A stretch of 22,678 nucleotides of DNA from Oscillibacter sp. (GTDB taxonomy: Bacteria; Bacillota; Clostridia; Oscillospirales; Oscillospiraceae). The notes under the pieces are model-generated. The model ran no database searches and was not told the origin of the DNA. It was given only the letters and a program-made list of their open reading frames with translations. Position numbers and translations under genes: made by a program. Of the stretch, positions 13,891-21,024 are shown piece after piece. Within the stretch, counting starts at the first letter, position 1. The number at the start of each line of letters is the position of its first letter. The stretch spans positions 1 to 22,678 of the forward strand of contig JAFSOM010000225.1 of the NCBI GenBank assembly GCA_017447005.1, written 5' to 3'.

Positions 13891-16719
13891 TCACATCCCC
13901 AGAACGCGGCGCAGGTACTGCCCCGTGAAGCTCTCCGCGCATTGCGCCACTTCCTCCGGCGTACCGGTAGCGACGACCAAGCCGCCGCCGTCGCCGCCCT
14001 CTGGCCCGAGGTCTATCACGTAGTCCGCGCATTTTATCACGTCGAGATTATGCTCAATCACAACGACGGTATTCCCGGCGTCGGCCAGACGCTGTAACAC
14101 TTCCAGCAGACGCCGCACGTCGTCGGTATGCAGTCCGGTGGTGGGTTCGTCGAGGATATAGATGGTTTTGCCAGTGGCGCGTTTGGAAAGTTCGGTAGCG
14201 AGTTTGACGCGTTGCGCCTCCCCGCCGGATAACTCCGTTGACGGCTGTCCGAGCTTCACATAACCCAAGCCGACATCCTGTAACGTTTGCAGACGGTTCT
14301 TGAGTTTCGGGAGCGTCTCAAAAAACGGTAACGCCTCGTCAACGGTCATATCGAGAACTTCCGAGATGTTTTTACCCTTGTAACGCACTTCGAGCGTTTC
14401 GCGGTTATAGCGTCTGCCGTGACAGACTTCGCAGGGTACGAAAATATCGGGAAGAAAGTGCATTTCGATTTTGAGCACGCCGTCGCCGGAACAGGCCTCG
14501 CAACGTCCGCCGCGCACGTTAAAGCTAAAGCGTCCGGCCTGATAGCCTCTGCTTTTCGCCTCCGGCGTGGACGCGAACAAGTCGCGGATGTCGTTGAACA
14601 GATTGGTGTAGGTCGCGGGATTGGAGCGCGGCGTCCGGCCTATGGGACTTTGGTCAATGTTCACGACTTTGTCCAGATATTCTATGCCTTCCATGCCCTT
14701 ACAGCGTCCGGGATGGGTTTTCATGCGCATGAGTTCGGCGCCCAGACGCTTGAAGAGAATCTCGTTGACGAGCGACGACTTCCCGCTGCCCGAGACGCCC
14801 GTCACGACGGTGAACAGGCCTAACGGGAACGTCACGTCAATATTGCGCAGATTGTTTTCCGCCGCGCCGAGCACGCGCAGAAACTTTCCGTTGCCGGGAC
14901 GCCGTTTCGACGGTACCGGAATGCGCCGGACGCCGGACAGGTATTGCCCCGTGAGGCTTTGCGGATTCGCCATGACTTCCGCGGGCGTCCCCGCCGCCAC
15001 GACTTCCCCGCCATGGATTCCCGCGCCGGGTCCGATGTCAATCAGGTAATCCGCCGCCCGCATAGTGTCCTCGTCGTGCTCCACGACAAGCAACGTATTC
15101 CCGAGGTCGCGCAACTCGCGCAACGTCGCAAGCAGTTTATCGTTGTCGCGCTGGTGCAGACCTATCGACGGCTCATCCAGAATATACAGTACGCCCATGA
15201 GCGACGAGCCAATCTGTGTGGCAAGGCGAATCCGTTGACTTTCGCCGCCCGAGAGCGTCCCGGCGGAACGGCTTAATGTCAGGTAGTTCAGCCCTACGGA
15301 TTGCAGAAAACCTAAGCGCGCCCGGATTTCTTTCAGAATCTGGTCGGCGATTAAATGCTGTTGCGGGGAGAGTTGAAGCTGTTCGACGCGTTGGAGTTCC
15401 TCCCCGACGGACAAGCGCGTGAACGCGTCAATGTCCTGACCGCCGACGGTGACAGCTAACGCCTCTTTACGCAGTCGCCGCCCCTTGCACACCGGGCACG
15501 GACATTCCGACATCAGCTCTTCCAGTTCGTTTTTACTGTAATCGCTTTGCGTCTCGCGGTAACGCCGCTCCACGTTGACGCGGATACCCTCAAAGGGCTG
15601 GTACAGGACGCCCGCCCCACGCGGCTGGTCATAGTGAAGCTCTAACTTTTCGCCATGGGTACCGTTCAGCAAAATGTCTTTGGCCTCGTCGGACAGTTCT
15701 TTCCACGGCGCGTCAAGGGAAAAGCCGTACTTCTTCGACAGGGCCTCAAAGTACATTCTTGCGATACCGTCGGATTTGAGATTCCGCCAACCGCTGACGG
15801 CTATCGCCCCGTCACGGATGGACAGACTTTCGTCGGGAATCATCAGCGCGGGGTCGGCCTCCAGTTGACTGCCCAAGCCCGTACAGGCCGGGCAAAAGCC
15901 GTAGGGATTATTAAAGGAGAACAGGCGCGGCGTGAGTTCCTCAATGGACAGACCGCAGTCCTCGCAGGCGTAATTTTGCGAAAAGGTCAAGTCGCGCTCC
16001 TCTTGCGGGAGGTTCACGACGACCAAGCCGCCCGACTGTCCCGACGCCGTCTCCACGCTGTCCGTCAGCCGCTGACGGATGTCCGGACGTATCACGAGAC
16101 GGTCAATCACGATTTCGATATTGTGCTTTTTATTCTTTTCGAGTTTGATTTCCTCGTCCAGTCCGTAGAGAATCCCGTCGGCGCGGACGCGGACGTAACC
16201 CGAACGCCGCGCCCCGTCTAGAATTTTGACGTGCTCGCCCTTTTTGCCGCGCACCACGGGGGCCATGACCTGTATCCGCGTCCCCTCCGGCAAGGCTAAC
16301 AACTGGTCAATAATCTGGTCAATCGTCTGCTGGCGGATTTCCTTCCCGCACTTCGGACAGTGCGGAACGCCCACACGCGCCCATAACAGACGCAGATAGT
16401 CGTAAATCTCCGTGACCGTGCCCACGGTGGAACGCGGATTCTTGCTCGTGGTTTTCTGGTCAATGGAAATCGCCGGGGAGAGGCCTTCGATATAGTCCAC
16501 GTCGGGCTTTTCCATCTGTCCGAGAAACATTCGGGCGTAGGAGGACAGGCTCTCGACGTAACGCCGCTGACCCTCCGCGTAAATGGTATCGAACGCCAGA
16601 GAGGATTTGCCCGACCCGGATAGGCCCGTCATGACAACCAGCTTGTCACGCGGTATCTCCACGTCAAGGTTTTTCAGATTGTTGACGCGCGCGCCCTTCA
16701 CAATGATTTTGTCCTGCAT
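13891..16719 (-). CDS. uvrA: Excinuclease ABC subunit UvrA
   Basis: The 942-residue damage-recognition ATPase of nucleotide excision repair, which loads UvrB on damaged DNA. Both ABC halves are intact: Walker A GLSGSGKSS (32-40) and GVSGSGKSS (about 638), signatures LSGGESQRIRLA (about 486) and LSGGEAQRVKLA (about 829), ILDEPSIGLHQRD and ILDEPTTGLHTDD. The zinc modules are present (CEDCGL...CPACTG near 251-278, CEACSGDG...CEVCHG near 736-770), as is the UvrB-binding region with CPKCGKEIRQQT. Length is normal for the family. AAGGAG lies six bases before the ATG. A consensus promoter with an overlapping SOS box lies upstream. uvrB, often adjacent in Firmicutes, is not in the window. Confidence 0.98.
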   Translation of the reverse strand: MQDKIIVKGARVNNLKNLDVEIPRDKLVVMTGLSGSGKSSLAFDTIYAEGQRRYVESLSSYARMFLGQMEKPDVDYIEGLSPAISIDQKTTSKNPRSTVGTVTEIYDYLRLLWARVGVPHCPKCGKEIRQQTIDQIIDQLLALPEGTRIQVMAPVVRGKKGEHVKILDGARRSGYVRVRADGILYGLDEEIKLEKNKKHNIEIVIDRLVIRPDIRQRLTDSVETASGQSGGLVVVNLPQEERDLTFSQNYACEDCGLSIEELTPRLFSFNNPYGFCPACTGLGSQLEADPALMIPDESLSIRDGAIAVSGWRNLKSDGIARMYFEALSKKYGFSLDAPWKELSDEAKDILLNGTHGEKLELHYDQPRGAGVLYQPFEGIRVNVERRYRETQSDYSKNELEELMSECPCPVCKGRRLRKEALAVTVGGQDIDAFTRLSVGEELQRVEQLQLSPQQHLIADQILKEIRARLGFLQSVGLNYLTLSRSAGTLSGGESQRIRLATQIGSSLMGVLYILDEPSIGLHQRDNDKLLATLRELRDLGNTLLVVEHDEDTMRAADYLIDIGPGAGIHGGEVVAAGTPAEVMANPQSLTGQYLSGVRRIPVPSKRRPGNGKFLRVLGAAENNLRNIDVTFPLGLFTVVTGVSGSGKSSLVNEILFKRLGAELMRMKTHPGRCKGMEGIEYLDKVVNIDQSPIGRTPRSNPATYTNLFNDIRDLFASTPEAKSRGYQAGRFSFNVRGGRCEACSGDGVLKIEMHFLPDIFVPCEVCHGRRYNRETLEVRYKGKNISEVLDMTVDEALPFFETLPKLKNRLQTLQDVGLGYVKLGQPSTELSGGEAQRVKLATELSKRATGKTIYILDEPTTGLHTDDVRRLLEVLQRLADAGNTVVVIEHNLDVIKCADYVIDLGPEGGDGGGLVVATGTPEEVAQCAESFTGQYLRRVLGM

Positions 16720-16753
16720 GGGAATCTCCTTTTTTTCAGAAATCCTGAATTAT

Positions 16754-16767
16754 AAAACATCTGTTCT
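16754..16767 (-). promoter_or_regulatory. LexA/DinR SOS box of uvrA
   Basis: The minus strand reads AGAACAGATGTTTT, which matches the Bacillus-type DinR consensus CGAACRNRYGTTYC at every position except the two outermost. It begins two bases after the -10 of the uvrA promoter, where a repressor would block transcription. uvrA is a classical SOS gene. Confidence 0.7.
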
Positions 16768-16768
16768 A

Positions 16769-16797
16769 ATTATAGCCCGTTCCGGCCTCCCTGTCAA
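16769..16797 (-). promoter_or_regulatory. Consensus sigma-A promoter of uvrA
   Basis: On the minus strand TTGACA (16792-16797) and TATAAT (16769-16774) are both perfect and 17 bases apart, about 50 bases from the uvrA start codon. Confidence 0.9.
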
Positions 16798-16828
16798 GAG
16801 GCAATCGCGCCGCGTGAGCCGTCCTTGT

Positions 16829-16940
16829 CTCCCCCCCGGAACGGGGGGAGATGTCACGCAGTGACAGAGGGGGAAACACCCCCCCCGGCCCTGTCGGGCC
16901 ACCCTCCCCCAAAGGGAGGGCATGGACGGCGCAACCGCTC
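16829..16940. repeat. Dispersed hairpin repeat, compound copy
   Basis: Contains four successive inverted repeats: CTCCCCCC/GGGGGGAG (16829-16836 and 16843-16850), GTCAC-GCA-GTGAC (16853-16865), GGCCC-TGTC-GGGCC (16887-16900) and CCCTCCC/GGGAGGG (16902-16920), then GGCGCAACCGCTCA. The last two hairpins and the tail correspond to the element at 11007-11080, while the first resembles the hairpin of the 1-42 family. Confidence 0.85.
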
Positions 16941-17069
16941 AGTGAGCAAAAATTTTACGCATACGAGCCGTTCCGGGAAAGGCGGCGGACGCCGGAAACG
17001 TCCCGTTCGCGGAAGCGACAAAAAAATCAAAAAAATTTTTTCGCGGGGGCTTACTTTTTTTCGTTTGGC

Positions 17070-17077
17070 GCCGATAT
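17070..17077 (+). promoter_or_regulatory. Candidate flagellar sigma-28 (SigD) -10 element
   Basis: GCCGATAT is a perfect match to the -10 of flagellar sigma factor promoters (TAAA-N15-GCCGATAT). The tetramer at the expected -35 (17051-17054) is TTAC, a poor match. It is the only such element I found upstream of flagellin, and it would give an unusually long leader of about 380 bases. Confidence 0.4.
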
Positions 17078-17464
17078 TAACTGTGAAGGGATTTTCAGGA
17101 AAGTATGTCGGGCGTTGGAAAACGGCATACGCCCCCGAAAACCGGAGCTTCTGGAAGCGCGGATTTGACCGGGACAACGACTTTTTCGGTTGAATCCGTA
17201 TTTCCAAGCCGCGATTCGTCTCGCGGAACGCGGTCGAATCAAAACGGGAACGGCAAACCTTTCTTGTAAGCGTTTGTATGCGCTTACCGGGAGAGCCGCT
17301 TCCGGGCTGAATCAGGTTCGGGCAGTCATGCGCAGACTGTTTGAATAGTACCGCGCCGAAGAAATCCGGGCATTGTGGCCAGATGTCGGGAGATTGGAGA
17401 CGCACCGCAAAAAACATGCGGCAGTAAGGACACTTGCCGCGCAGTTTTAAGGAGATGAATTATC
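17078..17464 (+). other. Gene-free, hairpin-rich region upstream of flagellin
   Basis: No credible gene is present. Several inverted repeats are: GGGCGT/ACGCCC (17110-17115 and 17129-17134); GATTCG/CGAATC (17213-17218 and 17235-17240) enclosing CGCG-GAA-CGCG; GTAAGCG/CGCTTAC (17266-17272 and 17281-17287); and a GGA-in-loop hairpin at 17418-17440. If transcription starts after 17077, all four lie in the flagellin messenger leader. Confidence 0.5.
17418..17440 (+). promoter_or_regulatory. Hairpin presenting AAGGA, possible CsrA site in the flagellin leader
   Basis: GCGGCA (17418-17423) pairs with TGCCGC (17435-17440), and the 11-base loop contains AAGGA (17426-17430). A second GGA is in the Shine-Dalgarno sequence AAGGAG (17449-17454). 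CsrA binds GGA motifs in hairpin loops, and in Bacillus subtilis the hag leader carries two such sites, one overlapping the Shine-Dalgarno sequence. The link to CsrA here is inference. Confidence 0.4.
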
Positions 17465-18727
17465 ATGCGCGTACAACACAATATTCCCGCGATGAACTCC
17501 TACCGCAACTACAACAACAACGCGAAAGCCATCAACAAGAACCTGGAAAAACTCTCTTCCGGATACCGGATTAACCGCGCCGGCGACGACGCGGCGGGTC
17601 TGGCGATTTCGGAGAAAATGCGGGCGCAAATCACTGGTCTGGAAGTTGCGCAGAAGAACGCGAAGGACGGCATCAGCCTTGTGCAGACCGCCGAAGGCGC
17701 GCTGACCGAAGTCCACAGCATGTTGAACCGTATGTACGCTCTGGCCGAACAGGCCGGCAACGGCACTTACGACAACTCCGTCGACCGTGTCCAGCTTAAC
17801 AAGGAAGTCAACAAACTCCGTGACGAGATTAACCGTATCGGCAACACCACAAACTTCAACGGTACGAAACTCTTCACGAGCGAGTCGGGGCTGAGCGGCG
17901 TCGCGTCTTTTGCGGACGCGAATGGCAAGGCAGTCAGTGTGGGCGTTGTCGCCTCATTCAGCACCGAAGAAACTTCCCTGGACAACACGGAACTTGATGT
18001 GACGGCCGGGGTAGCCAACGGTAAGAAGGTATTCCAGCTTACCGCCGCCAACGGCTATAAGTGGGAAAGCGCTGATTCCTCGGTAACTATTGGCGGAACT
18101 GGCGACGTTACCGCGCAGGTGGTTGACGCGAGCGGCAACGTTTCGCTCACGATGGTCAATACTTCCGACAACACCAAGACCATGACCATCAAGTTGGATA
18201 TGAGCAACTTCAATCCGCCCGAAACAGCAGTCGACGCCAAGATGAAAATCAGTAGCACGCACACGGCGCCTACGGAGCCGACCGCGCAGGGCAACACGCC
18301 TACGAACGTCAGTCTCTCTTCCAATGGCATTGATTTGTGGGTTGGCGACTTCCCTGACTCCAACAACAAAATCAATGTTCAGCTCGGCGAAATCAGCGAC
18401 AAAAAGCTGGTGATTGACGACGCGCACGTGAACCTTGCCAGTCAGGCCTCCGCGCTCGATTCGCTGTCCTATATCAAGGACGCCATCGACTATGTCTCCG
18501 ACATGCGCGGTACGCTCGGCGCCGCCCAGAACCGTCTCGAGCACACAATCAACAACCTCTCCGTCATGCAAGAGAACATCCAGGACGCCGAATCCACCAT
18601 CCGCGACACGGATGTGGCCGAGGAAATGATGAAGTACACCAAGAACAGCATTCTGGTTCAGTCCGCGCAGGCCATGCTCGCGCAGGCGAATCAACAGCCC
18701 CAGAGCGTACTGCAACTCCTGCAGTAA
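17465..18727 (+). CDS. hag: Flagellin
   Basis: A 420-residue filament subunit. The N-terminal D0/D1 region (1-150) is well conserved, with NLEKLSSGYRINRAGDDAAG, AQKNAKDGISLVQTAEGAL, LNKEVNKLRDEINRIGN and TNFNGTKLF. A variable, threonine- and serine-containing middle (about 150-330) should be surface-exposed. The C-terminal D1/D0 (about 330-420) has LGAAQNRLEHTINNL, ESTIRDTDVAEEM and the end QANQQPQSVLQLLQ. It has no cleavable signal, as expected for type III export. AAGGAG lies ten bases before the ATG. No flagellar assembly genes are in the window; four or five envelope genes follow on the same strand with no convincing terminator, which suggests possible read-through. Confidence 0.98.
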   Translation: MRVQHNIPAMNSYRNYNNNAKAINKNLEKLSSGYRINRAGDDAAGLAISEKMRAQITGLEVAQKNAKDGISLVQTAEGALTEVHSMLNRMYALAEQAGNGTYDNSVDRVQLNKEVNKLRDEINRIGNTTNFNGTKLFTSESGLSGVASFADANGKAVSVGVVASFSTEETSLDNTELDVTAGVANGKKVFQLTAANGYKWESADSSVTIGGTGDVTAQVVDASGNVSLTMVNTSDNTKTMTIKLDMSNFNPPETAVDAKMKISSTHTAPTEPTAQGNTPTNVSLSSNGIDLWVGDFPDSNNKINVQLGEISDKKLVIDDAHVNLASQASALDSLSYIKDAIDYVSDMRGTLGAAQNRLEHTINNLSVMQENIQDAESTIRDTDVAEEMMKYTKNSILVQSAQAMLAQANQQPQSVLQLLQ

Positions 18728-18791
18728 GCCCCGCGCAGAGGGTTTTATGTCTCATAATTCCCTGTCCCATCCGCTTTCAGGAGGTGATAAC

Positions 18792-19385
18792 GTGAAAAGA
18801 CAGACCCGTTCCGCGCCCGTACGCGCCCGGATTCTCGCGTTCGCCGTATGTCTGACCGTTCTTTTGAGCGGCTGTGTGCGCACGGTTTACGTGGAAGTTC
18901 CCTCCGAAAATTCGGAGAGTTCCGAAAGCAAAGAATCCCAAGGCTTCCGTATCGGCTACGCAGAGGGTACGACAGTCGTGGAGGACCCCGACGCTCTGCA
19001 AAAAATCGTGGACGAAATGAGCGAAAACGCACGGAAAACCATCGGACTTGAGTACAAGAACGAGGCGTTCAGTACGGACGGGCAGAACTTCGACTGTTAC
19101 GTCGCCAACGCGGCCCGGAACAACTACGATATGTTTATCGCCATTTACGCCGACGCGGAGATGACCGACGAACTGTTCCTGTCCGGACTGATTCCGCCCG
19201 GCAGAGCGTTCGACCATATCACGTTGAACCGACCGCTCGCGGAAGGCAACAACACGCTCTATATCGCCTTTTCCCAAGTGGAGGAAGTGGATGGGGAACA
19301 GACTATGCGCGCTCAGGCGCTGGTGACGATGAACTTCCATGTCAACGATTTCCCCGACGCGGATACGACGGAATCCGGCGACTAA
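18792..19385 (+). CDS. Lipoprotein A1 (paralogue of the protein at 20344-20958)
   Basis: A 197-residue lipoprotein of unknown function. I chose the GTG at 18792 because a near-perfect AGGAGGTGATAA lies just upstream; an ATG at 18747 would add 15 residues before the signal. The signal peptide ends in a lipobox LSGC with Cys28 as the lipidated residue, followed by a Ser/Glu-rich spacer and a globular beta-type domain. That domain has YKNEAFS-x-DGQ-x-F-x-CY (from about 88), IYAD, then ELFLSGLIPPGRAFDHITL and a C-terminal strand RAQALVTMNF. The same landmarks occur in lipoprotein A2. I recall a SG-x-I-x-PG-x-x-I-x-x-I-x-L motif in other uncharacterised clostridial surface proteins, but this is memory and not a search. 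It lies 64 bases after flagellin and 75 before the secreted protein B1. Confidence 0.8.
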   Translation: MKRQTRSAPVRARILAFAVCLTVLLSGCVRTVYVEVPSENSESSESKESQGFRIGYAEGTTVVEDPDALQKIVDEMSENARKTIGLEYKNEAFSTDGQNFDCYVANAARNNYDMFIAIYADAEMTDELFLSGLIPPGRAFDHITLNRPLAEGNNTLYIAFSQVEEVDGEQTMRAQALVTMNFHVNDFPDADTTESGD

Positions 19386-19460
19386 CGCCGGATTCCCCCG
19401 GATTAACTCAAACATGAACGGTACGGAAACCGTTTCAGAATTTCAGAAAGGATGATACCC

Positions 19461-20297
19461 ATGAAATTTAAGAAACTCGCTTCCCTGTTGATTGCGGGCG
19501 CGATGGTTTTCTCGATGGCTATGCCCGCCTTCGCTTTGACGACCCTTGGCGAGACTACGCAGGCCGGCGGCTCCGCGAACGCCAGCGCCTCCGCGGGGAG
19601 CAATCAGCCCAGCGACCTCGCCCGCAGCCTGCAGTTCACGGGCACGACGAACGTCCCCACGATTAACGTCGACATGGTCACGGACGCGGCGATTATCCTC
19701 AACCCCTACGGGCTGACGGTAACGGTCGGCGGCGAAGAGAAAACCGACCCGTTCCTGACGGAGACCATCATCATCACGAACCACAGCAACTGCCCGATTG
19801 CGGTCAGCGGCTCTTTCACCCCGGCTATCACGGGTAACGTGAAACTGGTCGCCAACGCCGCCGCCGCCGATACGGGCAAGGCCGAAGCGCTCGCGGACAA
19901 GAACGTGTTCCTTGGCGTCGCCATTGGCAACGTCACCTCTGAGGACGCGGAGATTGATTTCACCGCCACGACGGGCGATTACCGCACGAAGGTGAAGGGC
20001 GCTAAAGCCGTGACCAATTTCGGCACGTGGCAGCCCAAAACCGGCACGGGTTCTTATGACAAGACCAAGAGCGGCTTCTATCCGCTGACCGCCGCCGACA
20101 CGGCTGTGAAGTTCGGCGACGCGGACGACTCTCAGTCCAGCAAACTGCCGTACTATCTCGGAGTCGGCGACGAAAACCCGACCTACATGGGTCTGCGGGT
20201 ATTCGGCCTGTGCGAGAAGTTCGTCAACGAGGCGTGGACGGCTAGCGATACGGTGTCCGTGGCTCTGGCCATGACGCTTATGCCGAACTCGAACTAA
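19461..20297 (+). CDS. Secreted protein B1 (paralogue of the protein at 21025-22149)
   Basis: A 278-residue exported protein of unknown function. The signal peptide ends at AFA (25), followed by a Gly/Ser/Ala-rich segment (about 30-50) and a beta-rich domain. Landmarks shared with B2 are SLQFTGTTNVPTINV, then ILNPYGLTV (NPY 81-83), TIIITNHSNCPIAVSGS and a C-terminal WTASD-x-VSVALAMTLMP. The small size, beta pattern and N-terminal disordered stretch recall TasA/camelysin-type fibre subunits, but I see no decisive motif. Two cysteines remain after the signal (Cys111 and one near residue 250). The ATG at 19461 is preferred to that at 19452, since AAAGGA lies eight bases before it. The gene sits between lipoproteins A1 and A2. 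Confidence 0.8.
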   Translation: MKFKKLASLLIAGAMVFSMAMPAFALTTLGETTQAGGSANASASAGSNQPSDLARSLQFTGTTNVPTINVDMVTDAAIILNPYGLTVTVGGEEKTDPFLTETIIITNHSNCPIAVSGSFTPAITGNVKLVANAAAADTGKAEALADKNVFLGVAIGNVTSEDAEIDFTATTGDYRTKVKGAKAVTNFGTWQPKTGTGSYDKTKSGFYPLTAADTAVKFGDADDSQSSKLPYYLGVGDENPTYMGLRVFGLCEKFVNEAWTASDTVSVALAMTLMPNSN

Positions 20298-20343
20298 TCC
20301 GCGGACGGTTCGTGATTCCCTGCGTATGGAGGCTGTGTGACTT

Positions 20344-20958
20344 ATGAAGAGCTTATTCCGGCGGCTTTGCGCCGCAACGCTCTCCCTGCTCATGTTGGCG
20401 TCCCTTTGCGGGTGCGGCAAGATTAGCCTGAAAAAGATTTTCGGTGAGAACGGGGAAGAGGAAGAAGTAGTGGAGAATCCTCCCAGTCCGGTCGGCGCCT
20501 TGAGTTGGGCCAGCGGGGAAGGCTTGGTCGTCACCGATGACCCTGCGGCGTTGTCCAAGGCGGTGCAGGAACTCTACGAGGCGGCGGAAGACGAAGGAAT
20601 CGGCGTGCAGTACAAGAACGAAGCGTTCAGTCTGGACGGGCAAACCTTCGCGTGCTACATCGGCAATCCGATAGACAGCCATTTTCCGCTGTTTATCACG
20701 ATTTACGCGGATGACACGTATCAGGAGGAATTGTACGTCTCCGGACTGTTGAAGCCGGGACAGGCTTTCAACAAGATTACGCTTATGCGCCCCTTGACGG
20801 AAGACGTTTCGACCCTGCCCGTCTGCTATACGCAGGTATTTGAGCCTCACACAGGCCCCAATGACTCGGACGATTTCACAATCCGCGCCCAAACAGTCAT
20901 TACGCTCAATTTCAATATCGTCAGCGACGCAAGCGATTTGAGCAAATGGCAACAATGA
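20344..20958 (+). CDS. Lipoprotein A2 (paralogue of A1)
   Basis: A 204-residue lipoprotein. Its signal ends LASLCGC, giving Cys24 as the likely lipid anchor, with Cys at -2 as an unusual lipobox residue. An acidic spacer with a GEEEEVVE stretch follows, then the same domain as A1: VTDDPAAL, QYKNEAFSLDGQTFACYIGN (89-108), ITIYAD, ELYVSGLLKPGQAFNKITLM and RAQTVITLNF at the end. Over the 20 residues starting at EYKNEAFS in A1, 14 are identical to A2. A2 carries a few extra residues near its C-terminus. GGAGG lies 11 bases before the ATG, slightly far, and no other in-frame start exists because a stop lies just upstream. It follows B1 after 46 bases and precedes B2 by 66, as expected for a duplicated two-gene module. 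Confidence 0.8.
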   Translation: MKSLFRRLCAATLSLLMLASLCGCGKISLKKIFGENGEEEEVVENPPSPVGALSWASGEGLVVTDDPAALSKAVQELYEAAEDEGIGVQYKNEAFSLDGQTFACYIGNPIDSHFPLFITIYADDTYQEELYVSGLLKPGQAFNKITLMRPLTEDVSTLPVCYTQVFEPHTGPNDSDDFTIRAQTVITLNFNIVSDASDLSKWQQ

Positions 20959-21024
20959 CGCGTTTTTCCCTGCAATGTTGTTGTAGCTGAAAACCCTGTT
21001 CTATTTAGAAAGGTAGGATTCAAA

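Noticed and set aside
16854..17417. Minus-strand open frame of 187 codons between uvrA and flagellin
   Set aside because: It runs through the dispersed repeat and the hairpin-rich leader, is Arg/Pro/Phe-rich and lacks a good ribosome binding site.
18709..18725. Terminator after flagellin
   Set aside because: ACTGCA/TGCAGT forms a 6-bp hairpin over the stop codon, but no T run follows, so read-through into lipoprotein A1 is more likely.
19443..20558. Minus-strand frames opposite B1 and B2 (also 21040-22191)
   Set aside because: Arg/Gly/Val-rich antisense shadows without start signals; the plus-strand genes have signal peptides, strong ribosome binding sites and paralogues.
20978..21009. Separate promoter for B2 (TTGTAG or TTGTTG with TATTTA)
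   Set aside because: Spacing and both hexamers are poor compared with the clear promoters elsewhere in the window.
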